From an uncultured Clostridia bacterium (lineage in GTDB: Bacteria > Bacillota > Clostridia > Oscillospirales > Acutalibacteraceae): a stretch of DNA of 64,000 bases. The stretch spans positions 1 through 64,000 of the forward strand of contig CAJOLX010000002.1 of the NCBI GenBank assembly GCA_905235625.1, given 5' to 3'. The notes under the pieces were generated by a model. It worked only from the letters and a program-made list of their open reading frames with translations, had not been told where the DNA came from and searched no databases. The first letter of the stretch is position 1; each line of letters opens with the position of its first letter. This document shows positions 1 to 7,152 of this stretch, in pieces. Position numbers and translations under genes: made by a program.

Positions 1-13
1 AAACCGGAATTTG

Positions 14-511
14 TTATTCGGAATATCGTTCAAGCAGTTTTTTATACTCGCCTTTGAAATAATATGACCTGCCGTTTTTGTTTTCGCCCACGGCGGTCAA
101 GCCGAGATGCTTTAATATTTCCTGCGATTTTATATTGTTCTTTCCCGAGTAGGCGTCAACATATTCGGTATCCTCGGGAATAATTGTAATTAGATATCGG
201 TATAAGGCGGCAAACAGACCGCTTCCCTGAAATTCCCTTTTGAACTGTATTTCTTCCATACGGAAGGTTTTATCTTTGACTGAATACTGAAAATAGCCGC
301 AGAGATTATCTTCACAAAATATCAGAATCACTATGTTCTTTCCTTCGCACATAACGGGCACCGCACAGTCCAGCCATATTTTGTAATCTTCCTCATAAGT
401 ATTCCCTGTCGGCTGAATCTCACGCATATTTCCTGCAAGTATCGCAAACAGTTCATCAACATAGACGGGGATATCTTCGGCTTTCGCCTGTCTGAATTCA
501 AAGCGGTTCAC
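14..511 (-). CDS. GNAT-like acetyltransferase
   Basis: Predicted 165-residue GNAT-fold protein that would transfer an acetyl group from acetyl-CoA to an unknown small molecule or protein in the cytoplasm. The middle shows the GNAT pattern: strands rich in hydrophobics (VILIFCEDNLCGYFQYSV), then an R/Q-x-x-G-x-G/A-like acetyl-CoA loop in FQGSGLFAALY near residues 95-105, and a late KSQEILKHLGL helix that matches the usual N-x-x-A-x-x-x-Y-x-K-x-G-F region. The start is GTG, with AGGAG at 518-522, six bases upstream. It is last in a leftward accessory operon, about 100 bases after the kinase gene. The substrate cannot be predicted. Confidence 0.7.
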   Translation of the reverse strand: MNRFEFRQAKAEDIPVYVDELFAILAGNMREIQPTGNTYEEDYKIWLDCAVPVMCEGKNIVILIFCEDNLCGYFQYSVKDKTFRMEEIQFKREFQGSGLFAALYRYLITIIPEDTEYVDAYSGKNNIKSQEILKHLGLTAVGENKNGRSYYFKGEYKKLLERYSE

Positions 512-613
512 ACTGTTCTCCTCACAAATTTTGTATTGTTTATTTTCTTTCAGCAGAGAAAATATGTCCGAATTCCGTTTCTGTTATTTCAACATTTTCA
601 AATCCGGATAATT

Positions 614-1192
614 TCAGATATAATCTTTTAACGGCTTAGGATCGGTAACAGGGTCGTTGCCTTCGTCAATGAGCGCATCATAGTGAGCGATTACATTCTC
701 ACTTCTCAGCTTTGCGAGAAAGCCATCCGCTTCCTGCCTGCTTTTGAAAATAAGAGATTTTTTGCCGGAAAATTTCTTTATGCGTTCCAGGACTGTCGGG
801 CGGTTTTGTGAATAATAGTTTTTAACAGAATCAACAAACTCTGCCTCCAAATCATCGGCGTCCTGCCATGGCATATCCGGGCGCTGCATTCCGCGCCTTG
901 CCATAATTCCTTCAAGGCAGACGTTTGTTGGAAAGTCAAGAAATATGATTGCGTCACACAGGGACATTCTCAACTCCATCGTGCCGCCGTAGTTGCCGTC
1001 CATTATCCATTCATCCGTTGCACCGATTTCGTTGATTTTTTCAATCAGTTCCTCGCGTGACAAAGTGGTCTTGTCTTCATGCCAGTTAATCATATCAAGG
1101 TGATAAAGGGGCAACCCCGTGATGTCGTGCAAGGTTCTTGAAAATACACTTTTGCCACTGCCCGGGCAGCCGATTACAATTACTTTTTTCAT
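614..1192 (-). CDS. P-loop kinase-like protein (adenylate-kinase / FlaR-like)
   Basis: Small cytoplasmic P-loop NTPase of 192 residues. A Walker A motif GCPGSGKS lies at residues 8-15, and the region YHLDMINWH...MDGNYGGTMELRMSLCDAIIFLDFP is typical of the small adenylate-kinase-like proteins often annotated 'DNA topology modulation protein FlaR-related' or 'AAA family ATPase'. The family is thought to phosphorylate a small substrate, but the substrate is unproven and the FlaR name is historical. It follows the methyltransferase by about 11 bases, so it is co-transcribed. The last ~25 residues (after LAKLRSENV) look like a poorly structured tail. Confidence 0.7.
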   Translation of the reverse strand: MKKVIVIGCPGSGKSVFSRTLHDITGLPLYHLDMINWHEDKTTLSREELIEKINEIGATDEWIMDGNYGGTMELRMSLCDAIIFLDFPTNVCLEGIMARRGMQRPDMPWQDADDLEAEFVDSVKNYYSQNRPTVLERIKKFSGKKSLIFKSRQEADGFLAKLRSENVIAHYDALIDEGNDPVTDPKPLKDYI

Positions 1193-1203
1193 ATTTTATT
1201 TTA

Positions 1204-1995
1204 TCAATTCTTCCTCAAAACATCCAATGTATGATGCGAGGCACCGATTAAATCCTGCCGCTCGCAGATTGACAGGTGATAATCCACCCATTTTTCAAAA
1301 GTGAAATCATCCATTTCGTCGATGCATTCCGTCATATAATTCGTCGCGCCGTCGGTTGCTATAAACTTTTCGCGGGTGACATTTACTGTTGCGTCCAGTT
1401 CAGCAATATCCTCCGTGCGATACAGTTCAAATATTTCTTTCGGATCACTTTTACAGTGCCATTCATCAAGCAACATATTATTATCAAGAATATATTGCAA
1501 ATTGCCCTGACGAAAACCGAAATTGATGATTGTCGGCTCGTTCATACAGTATGCAACCAGAATGAATCCGCCCAGTTTCGTCACGCGTACGGCTTCCGAG
1601 AGTGCCTTTTTCTTATCTTCAAAAGTGAAAAGGTGATACATCGGACCGAGCAGAAGCGTCATATCAAAGCTGTTATCGGCAAAACGGGATAAATCAAGCG
1701 CGTTTCCCTGAATCGCGGTAAGCATTTCACTTCCGTCAAGCTTTTGCCTTAGAATATCAAGGTTATGTTCAACCAATTCGACGGCAGTTACATCAAAGCC
1801 CTCTTTTGCCAGCGAGACGCTGTAACGGCCTGTGCCGGCACCGACTTCAATAATACATTTAGCGTTTACAGCTTCTGCACATTCATGAATATATTTTTGT
1901 GTAGTGATATATTCAACACTCCCGTGCTTTGAAAGCAGTCGGCCTTCTTCATCGTGAGATTCATAGTGTTTTGTTAAAATATCATATTCATTCAT
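1204..1995 (-). CDS. Class I SAM-dependent methyltransferase
   Basis: Protein of 263 residues with the Rossmann-type SAM-binding signature: motif I IIEVGAGTGRYSVSLA near residues 48-63, an acidic end of strand 2 (VTAVELVEHN), motif II-like region AIQGNALDLSRFADNSFDMTLLLGPMYHL, and a C-terminal lid. It belongs to the UbiE/Methyltransf_11 group; the acceptor is unknown. Its ATG overlaps the stop of the upstream acetyltransferase by one base (TAATG), implying translational coupling. Acetyltransferase plus methyltransferase plus kinase-like gene resembles small antibiotic- or metabolite-modification islands, but nothing here fixes a resistance role. Confidence 0.8.
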   Translation of the reverse strand: MNEYDILTKHYESHDEEGRLLSKHGSVEYITTQKYIHECAEAVNAKCIIEVGAGTGRYSVSLAKEGFDVTAVELVEHNLDILRQKLDGSEMLTAIQGNALDLSRFADNSFDMTLLLGPMYHLFTFEDKKKALSEAVRVTKLGGFILVAYCMNEPTIINFGFRQGNLQYILDNNMLLDEWHCKSDPKEIFELYRTEDIAELDATVNVTREKFIATDGATNYMTECIDEMDDFTFEKWVDYHLSICERQDLIGASHHTLDVLRKN

Positions 1996-2444
1996 TACAG
2001 GTTTTTCTCCATTCTGTAAAACTTTCCGTCTTTGTCTTCTGCCTCTTCATAAACGGTAAAGCCGAGCTTTTTATAGAGATTCACGGCGGCAGTGTTATCA
2101 CAATCAACGCCCAGAGCAATAGATTTATATCCTTTTTCTTTTGCCCTGTCGAGCAGATACAGTGATATCGCTTCGCCGTAACCTTTTTCGCGCTCAGACC
2201 GTTTTACAATAAGCCGTGAAAAATACAGTCTCTCGCCGAAAATTGTGCCGTATTCGGGATTATCGTAAACAAGATCGCATTCAGCAGTATATTCATTGTC
2301 AACAGTGAGTATAAACACATCACGATTGCCCGCCTTTATCTGCTCAATGAACATATCTGTATAAGGACAGGCCTGCATATTCCAGATTGCATTGCAATTC
2401 GGATATTCATCAAGATTTATCTGTTTTATTATATAGTTATTCAC
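1995..2444 (-). CDS. GNAT family N-acetyltransferase
   Basis: GNAT acetyltransferase of 149 residues with a clear motif A: LYFSRLIVKRSEREKGYGEAISLYLLDRAKEKGYKSIALGVDCDNTAAVNLYKKLGF. The R-x-x-G-x-G/A element is SEREKGYGEA and the N-x-x-A-x-x-L-Y-x-K-x-G-F element is at the end. The frame is open further upstream to 2546, but I chose the GTG at 2444: AGAGAGG sits nine bases before it (2454-2460), and a good promoter (-35 at 2508-2513, -10 at 2485-2490) lies inside the longer frame, so the longer start would not be transcribed. It is the first gene of the accessory operon. Confidence 0.8.
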   Translation of the reverse strand: MNNYIIKQINLDEYPNCNAIWNMQACPYTDMFIEQIKAGNRDVFILTVDNEYTAECDLVYDNPEYGTIFGERLYFSRLIVKRSEREKGYGEAISLYLLDRAKEKGYKSIALGVDCDNTAAVNLYKKLGFTVYEEAEDKDGKFYRMEKNL

Positions 2445-2484
2445 AACTGTCGGCCTCTCTGAACATGGATTAAATATTGCTGAA

Positions 2485-2513
2485 ATCATAGCATATTTCA
2501 GCTTATCATTCAA
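2485..2513 (-). promoter_or_regulatory. Sigma-A promoter of the accessory operon
   Basis: On the minus strand TTGAAT (2508-2513) and TATGAT (2485-2490) are separated by 17 bases, with TG one base before the -10 (extended -10). Predicted start is near 2478, about 34 bases before the GTG at 2444. The -10 lies inside an inverted repeat with arms 2479-2486 and 2495-2502, a candidate repressor site. Confidence 0.65.
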
Positions 2514-2640
2514 GGCAAAATGCAAAAGTGTTAAACCTAATTTCAAAAATGCTTTTTATGTTTCCAGTAAGATATTATGTTTTCTTTCGCAGTATTGGCG
2601 GTATGAACGGAAGAGTATTTCTTTTCCAATAGTGGAGTCA

Positions 2641-2681
2641 AACAAAAAGCCGCAATCCCTTGTAAATCAAAAGATTGCGGC
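2641..2681 (-). terminator. Orphan intrinsic terminator
   Basis: Nine-bp perfect arms 2649-2657 and 2673-2681 (GCCGCAATC / GATTGCGGC), followed on the minus strand by TTTTTG. It faces a region whose next gene to the right is on the plus strand, so no present gene uses it. It may be a leftover of a gene displaced when the recombinase unit arrived. Confidence 0.6.
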
Positions 2682-2740
2682 AATTATGTGATGAGATGAC
2701 ACCACGATTTACTCCGAAAACGACAAGCTTCTTGTCAATT

Positions 2741-2794
2741 TTGTAAATTATGTACTCTCAAATCTGTAAATCGTATTACAACAAATTTGTAAAG
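2741..2794. repeat. Three 8-bp repeats at 23-bp intervals
   Basis: TTGTAAAT at 2741-2748, CTGTAAAT at 2764-2771 and TTGTAAAG at 2787-2794 are spaced exactly 23 bp apart, just upstream of the -35 at 2801. The third copy overlaps the perfect palindrome ACAAATTTGT (2781-2790). They could be operator half-sites or recombinase binding sites. Confidence 0.5.
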
Positions 2795-2800
2795 TTGATA

Positions 2801-2829
2801 TTGATTTGAATGCAGAAATGTGTTATACT
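2801..2829 (+). promoter_or_regulatory. Promoter of the ATPase-recombinase unit
   Basis: TTGATT (2801-2806), a 17-base spacer and TATACT (2824-2829), with TG one base upstream of the -10 (extended -10). Transcription would begin near 2836, about 25 bases before the ATG at 2861. Confidence 0.7.
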
Positions 2830-2860
2830 ATCATCGAAAACAATGTAGGATGTGATTGTA

Positions 2861-4141
2861 ATGATATATAAAAAGAGAATAGCCGACAGTCTTCTTGAAC
2901 TGAAGCTTGAGGCTTTCGGCGCAACTTTGATTGTTGGCCCTAAAGGTTGTGGCAAAACAACTACCGCAAAGCAAAAGGCAAAAAGTGTAATTGAATTTCA
3001 GGATGAAAACGAAAGAGAAAACTATCTTCTTATTGCAAACACGCATCCGTCCGATCTCCTGAAAGGTCCCAAACCTATATTATTTGACGAATGGCAGGAT
3101 GCGCCCAAAATATGGGGAACTGTCAGAAAAGCGTGCGATGACAGCGGCGAAGTGGGCCAATACATTCTGACCGGGTCAAGCTCCAATACCGTTAAAACAC
3201 CTCATACAGGAACATTGAGGATTTCAAGACTGAAAATGTTTCCTATGAGCCTCTATGAAAGCGAGGAATCTAACGGAGAGGTGTCATTATCTGAATTATT
3301 CGATCATCCGGATTCTTTTGACGGATGTCATTCAGATATGTCTATTGATGACATAAAATATGCTATTTGCAGAGGCGGCTGGCCGGGTAGTTTGAAAGGT
3401 TCTTCACGAAAAGCTCAACTTGCAATAGCAAAGGATTTATTTACACAAACATGTGAAGTGGATATATCAAATATTGATGATACTAAACGAAATCCATTAT
3501 TGGCACGCACAATTTTGAAATCTTATGCAAGAAATATATGCACTCTTGCCGAAACAAAAACTATTATCGGCGATGTGGTTTCAAACATCGAACTGACAAA
3601 ACCCACCTATTATGACTATATTGCTGCTCTTGAAAAACTAATGATAATTGAAGATGTTGACGCATGGTGCCCGGCAATCAGATCAAAAACAGTCATCAGA
3701 GCGTCCAAAAAACGTAATCTTATAGACCCCTCCATTGCCGTGGCCGCTATGGGATTATCTCCGGAGTATTTTGACAGGGATTATAAAACTCTCGGCTTTT
3801 TGTTTGAATCTTTATGTATACGTGATTTCAAAATCTACTCTTCCGCACAGGACGGATATATGTCTTATTATCGCGACAGATATGGACTGGAAGCTGACGG
3901 AGTTTTACATCTTGATGACGGCAGATATGCCCTTATTGAATTCAAACTCGGGCAAAGCGAGGTTGAAGAAGGCGCAAAGCATCTTTGCAAAATCGAATCT
4001 CTTGTTAAGGAATTCAACAAAAAAGAAAAACAGTGTCCGCTCCGCTTGCCCGATCTGAAATTGGTTATAACCGGAACACAGTATGGTTACAGGCGCGATG
4101 ACGGAGTATTTGTAATTCCGATTGGATGTTTGAAAGATTAA
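2861..4141 (+). CDS. AAA ATPase with DUF4143-type C-terminal domain
   Basis: Cytoplasmic ATPase of 426 residues. Walker A GPKGCGKTT is at residues 26-34; a Walker B-like LFDEWQDAP is near 74-82; a sensor-like YILTGSSS follows. The C-terminal third carries the nuclease-like DUF4143 core, EADGVLHLDDGRYALIEFKLG, where E/D...E-x-K resembles a PD-(D/E)xK site. The central part ends in a winged-helix-like region (TYYDYIAALEKLMII). This family is widespread in gut bacteria, often in many copies, and its role is unproven; toxin-antitoxin or defence roles have been suggested. I chose ATG 2861 because AGGA at 2847-2850 gives a ten-base spacer, while GTG 2852 would touch it. It is transcribed with the recombinase 15 bases downstream. 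Confidence 0.8.
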   Translation: MIYKKRIADSLLELKLEAFGATLIVGPKGCGKTTTAKQKAKSVIEFQDENERENYLLIANTHPSDLLKGPKPILFDEWQDAPKIWGTVRKACDDSGEVGQYILTGSSSNTVKTPHTGTLRISRLKMFPMSLYESEESNGEVSLSELFDHPDSFDGCHSDMSIDDIKYAICRGGWPGSLKGSSRKAQLAIAKDLFTQTCEVDISNIDDTKRNPLLARTILKSYARNICTLAETKTIIGDVVSNIELTKPTYYDYIAALEKLMIIEDVDAWCPAIRSKTVIRASKKRNLIDPSIAVAAMGLSPEYFDRDYKTLGFLFESLCIRDFKIYSSAQDGYMSYYRDRYGLEADGVLHLDDGRYALIEFKLGQSEVEEGAKHLCKIESLVKEFNKKEKQCPLRLPDLKLVITGTQYGYRRDDGVFVIPIGCLKD

Positions 4142-4156
4142 AAAGCAGGTGAATAA

Positions 4157-5642
4157 ATGAACGCAGTAATCTATGCCCGGTATTCATCCGACAGTCAGCG
4201 TGAAGAATCTATTGAAGGTCAGATAAGGGAATGCACCGAATTCGCAGAAAAGAATGATATGGTTGTTATCGAGCACTATATCGACCGTGCTTTTTCGGCA
4301 AAAACCGATGATAGGCCCGATTTTCAGCGGATGATAAAGGACAGTGAAAAGCATAAATTTGAAGTAGTAATTGTATGGAAACTTGACCGTTTTGCCCGCA
4401 ACAGATATGACAGCGCAAAAAATAAAAGGATTCTCAAGAAAAACGGTGTTAAAGTAGTTTCGGCAACCGAGCAGATTGCAGATGGCTCTGTCGGAATACT
4501 CATGGAATCAATCCTTGAAGGTTATGCCGAATTCTATTCTGCAGAGCTTTCGGAAAAGATACGCAGAGGTCAGACCGAAAACGCACTCAAAGGCAAAACC
4601 AACGGCGGCGGTGTTCCTTTCGGATATGTGCTCAATTCAGAGCAGCGTCTTGCCATTAATCCCACAACGGCACCTATTGTTCTCGAAATATTTCAGAGAT
4701 ACGCAAACGGTGAAACCAAAAAGGAAATTGCAGCCGATTTAACGGGCAGAGGAATAAAGACAAAAGCCGGCAACGATTTTGTTCCGAACAGTTTCAATAA
4801 AATACTTTCCAACAGGAAATATATCGGCGAATTCAAATATAAAGAAATCGTTTTACCGGACATAGTTCCGGCAATTATTCCCGTGGAATTATTTGAAGCA
4901 GTGCAAAAGCGCCTTGAGAAAAATCATCGTGCACCGGGAAGATTCAAAGCAAAAGAAGAATACCTGCTGACTACAAAATTGTTCTGCGGTAAATGCGAAA
5001 GCATGATGGTAGGCGAAAGCGGAACAGGAAAGTCCGGGGCGAAGCATTATTACTACAAATGCGCAAGCGCAAAGCGTAAACGCGGCTGTGATAAAAAAGC
5101 AATCAAAAAAGATTATATAGAAAACCTCGTTGTAGAGGAAACAACCGAAAAAATTCTGCGCGATGATGTGATTGGAGCGCATTGCCGACGAGATAATAGC
5201 CATACAAGGTCAACCTAATCCAACACTGCTTGTTTTGCAAAAGCAGCTTGATGAGACAGAAAAGGGAATTGAAAACTTTCTTAAAGCAATCCAGCAAGGA
5301 ATAATAACCGAGTCAACAAAGCAGCGCCTTGCCGAACTTGAAAAAGAAAAGGCGGAATTACAGATTTCAATACAAAAAGAGGAACTGTCAAAGTCCCTCT
5401 TAACCAAAGACGGTATTATTCAATACATCAACAAATTTAAATACGGTGACAAGGATTCAATAGAGTATAAACGGAATATAATTGACAATTTTGTAAATGC
5501 CGTTTATGTATTTGACGATCATTTGATTATCGTATTTAATTGCAAAGCCGGCACTAAGCGAGTCCGCCTTTCAAAAGCAAGTGAATTAACCGGTTCGGAT
5601 GTGAACGCCCAAAGTCCACCAGGAAAAATCCGTCCTATTTAG
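4157..5642 (+). pseudogene. Large serine recombinase, frameshifted
   Basis: A site-specific serine recombinase that would read about 494 residues if intact. The N-terminal resolvase domain is present (VIYARYSSDSQREESIEGQ with the nucleophilic Ser, and VVIVWKLDRFARNRYD), followed by the Recombinase domain (GGGVPFGYVLN...ILSNRKYIGEFKY) and the zinc ribbon (CGKCESMMVGESGTG...YYYKCASAKRKRGCDKKAI). Near 5174 one extra G shifts the frame: the first frame runs out at 5218 as a nonsense tail, while the second continues ERIADEIIAIQ with the coiled-coil LAELEKEKAELQISIQ and the usual IIDNFVNAVYVFDD ending. Removing one G from the GG at 5174-5175 restores one reading frame. Either the gene is dead or there is a sequencing or assembly error. 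The coiled coil is lost in the truncated form, so normal integration control would fail. Confidence 0.85.
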
Positions 5643-5653
5643 GACGGATTTTT
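5624..5653 (+). terminator. Intrinsic terminator of the recombinase gene
   Basis: Perfect 13-bp arms 5624-5636 and 5641-5653 with a four-base loop, ending in TTTTT. The recombinase stop codon lies in the loop and the start of the right arm. Confidence 0.85.
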
Positions 5654-5655
5654 CA

Positions 5656-5740
5656 GTTATATTCGCCATCGGCGAGTTATATTGCTATGCAGTTATATTC
5701 GGCTTATGCCGAGTGATATTGCGCTGCGCGCAGTTAAATT
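5656..5740. repeat. Array of mini-hairpins separated by an 8-bp direct repeat
   Basis: Five copies of GTTATATT or one-base variants begin at 5656, 5676, 5692, 5713 (GTGATATT) and 5733 (GTTAAATT). Each interval contains a small perfect inverted repeat of different sequence: TCGCC/GGCGA (5663-5675), TGC/GCA (5683-5691), TCGGC/GCCGA (5699-5712) and TGCGC/GCGCA (5720-5732). The spacer sequence differs each time but its self-complementarity is kept, so structure rather than sequence seems to be selected. Confidence 0.75.
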
Positions 5741-5811
5741 ACTAATATATAATATCACATCAATTAATTAAGCTCATAATTTATATTTTTTATGTTAATA
5801 TTCGCTCAAGC

Positions 5812-5846
5812 AAAAAATCCTGCCGCTTTCGTGACAGGATTTTTTT
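5812..5846 (-). terminator. Intrinsic terminator of the GH43 operon
   Basis: Arms 5812-5822 and 5835-5846 (AAAAAATCCTG / CAGGATTTTTTT) with a short loop. U-runs are possible on both strands, so it can also stop rightward transcription from the recombinase unit. Confidence 0.8.
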
Positions 5847-5868
5847 GCTTTTTAGTAAATTGTTATGA

Positions 5869-7134
5869 TTACTCCACTATCGGATCTTTGATAAAGTGAA
5901 AAAAGTCAACGCAAAGCTCCGTTCCTTTTTCCGGCTTTAATACGAGGTACAAATCGGCGGTATCCTCAAGCTTATCATCAAAGCGGAAAAAGTCGTTGCG
6001 GCGGCAATACCATTCATAATAATCCGCAGGGTTTTCGATGTTAATTACGCCGAGAAGGCGCCCGTTTTCTGAGCCTATTCTCACCTCGATAACGGCTTTG
6101 CCTCCTTTGCAGAAGTAATCGAGAGAAAAGCCCGTTTTATCCGAAAGATTATGGAATTTAGGATATGACAGCACAGCTTTTTCGGTGCAGGTGACAAGAA
6201 ATCCGAAGAGGCGCTTGCTTTCCTTTTTCTTAACGTTTTCGCCCTTCATATACCACTCGGCTTCTATTCTGTTCCAGTCAGAATTATACTGACCCACTCC
6301 GTATTCAACAATAAGCTGGTCGGTAACGATTTCTCCGTTATCCTTTAAATGGACGTAACAAAGGCCGCTTGAGCGATACATCTCGGTTTGCTCTTTAACG
6401 GTAATCGCCTGAAAAATCTGACCGTTCCACTCACAGAAGCTGCTGTGGTCGATAGTTGATGAAGTGTGGCCGATAAACCGATAAGGGCCGTAAACGCAGT
6501 CCGAAACAGCATAAAATCCGCCGTAGCTGAGATAATACTTTCCGTTAAATTTATTAAGAGAAGCTTTGTCGTCGCCGCAGTGGTCGAGCTCGATTTTTCT
6601 CGGCGTTTCGGCAAAAGAAATCATATCTTCGTTGAGACGCGCGATATAATATCCGCATCCCTCGCCGTAGCAAAATTCGGGGCCGCCGAAAACAAGATAA
6701 AACTCTCCGTCATCATCTTCAAACACAGCCGGATCATATTCTCTCGTTTTTGTCAGAGTGCCGTCAAGCAGAGGCTTGCCGAGCGCGTCTTTAAACGGGC
6801 CGCACGGATTATCCGAAACAGCCACGCCGGTCCTATTGCTGCCGTCGGAAAAATAAAAGTAATATTTGCCGTTTCTTTTCGCAGCATCGACCGCCCAGCA
6901 GGAGTCAGAAGCGCCCATAAAGAAATCTTCGGGATGAACGACGGACTCGAGAGTCCATTTAACCGCATCCGGAGAAGACCATATCTGCCAGTCGTGCATG
7001 ATGAAGCCCCTTGCGTCGGGATTAGCGTCATGGGAGGTGTACAGATATATTTTTCCGTCAAAAATATGAATATGCGGGTCACAGACTCCCCTGCCCGGTA
7101 TTATCGGATTTTTTTGCGAGATAATTTCTTCCAT
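5869..7134 (-). CDS. GH43-family glycosidase-like protein with C-terminal beta-sandwich
   Basis: Protein of 421 residues without a signal peptide, so probably cytoplasmic. It has the five-bladed propeller pattern of glycoside hydrolase family 43: the catalytic-base motif CDPHIHIFDGKIYLYTSHD (Asp19) and the pKa-modulating Asp in REYDPAVFEDDDGEFYLVFGGPEF (Asp134). Where the general acid Glu is expected, in the blade ending NKFNGKYYLSYG, the sequence reads GDDKASLNK, with no Glu directly before Ala-Ser. The last ~110 residues resemble a CBM6-type domain (WYCRRNDFF...LYLVLKP...CVDFFHF). With the GPH symporter 18 bases upstream, it likely acts on imported arabinose- or xylose-containing oligosaccharides, but specificity is unknown. 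Confidence 0.8.
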   Translation of the reverse strand: MEEIISQKNPIIPGRGVCDPHIHIFDGKIYLYTSHDANPDARGFIMHDWQIWSSPDAVKWTLESVVHPEDFFMGASDSCWAVDAAKRNGKYYFYFSDGSNRTGVAVSDNPCGPFKDALGKPLLDGTLTKTREYDPAVFEDDDGEFYLVFGGPEFCYGEGCGYYIARLNEDMISFAETPRKIELDHCGDDKASLNKFNGKYYLSYGGFYAVSDCVYGPYRFIGHTSSTIDHSSFCEWNGQIFQAITVKEQTEMYRSSGLCYVHLKDNGEIVTDQLIVEYGVGQYNSDWNRIEAEWYMKGENVKKKESKRLFGFLVTCTEKAVLSYPKFHNLSDKTGFSLDYFCKGGKAVIEVRIGSENGRLLGVINIENPADYYEWYCRRNDFFRFDDKLEDTADLYLVLKPEKGTELCVDFFHFIKDPIVE

Positions 7135-7152
7135 TAGATTACTCCGACCAAA

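Larger units (their letters stand above)
2445..2860. other. Gene-free stretch between the accessory operon and the recombinase unit
   Basis: About 416 bases without a convincing gene. It holds the leftward promoter and its palindrome (2479-2513), a minus-strand terminator (2649-2681) with no gene now feeding it, three TGTAAA repeats at exact 23-bp spacing (2741-2794), and the rightward promoter at 2801-2829. The stretch 2550-2640 shows nothing recognisable. Confidence 0.6.
2861..5740 (+). mobile_element. Probable degraded recombinase-borne element
   Basis: An ATPase gene and a serine recombinase gene lie in one transcription unit, opposite in direction to both flanking operons, with their own promoter, terminator and a 3' hairpin array. 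No convincing attachment sites or target duplication were found, so the ends are approximate. A 13-bp sequence is shared by 2736-2748 and 5486-5498, but the second copy lies in coding sequence. Confidence 0.4.

Noticed and set aside
5160-5220. Programmed ribosomal frameshift in the recombinase
   Set aside because: There is no slippery heptamer or downstream pseudoknot near the junction; a simple one-base insertion explains it.
5656-5740. CRISPR array
   Set aside because: The repeats are only 8 bp, spacers are 8-13 bp palindromes, and no cas genes are present.
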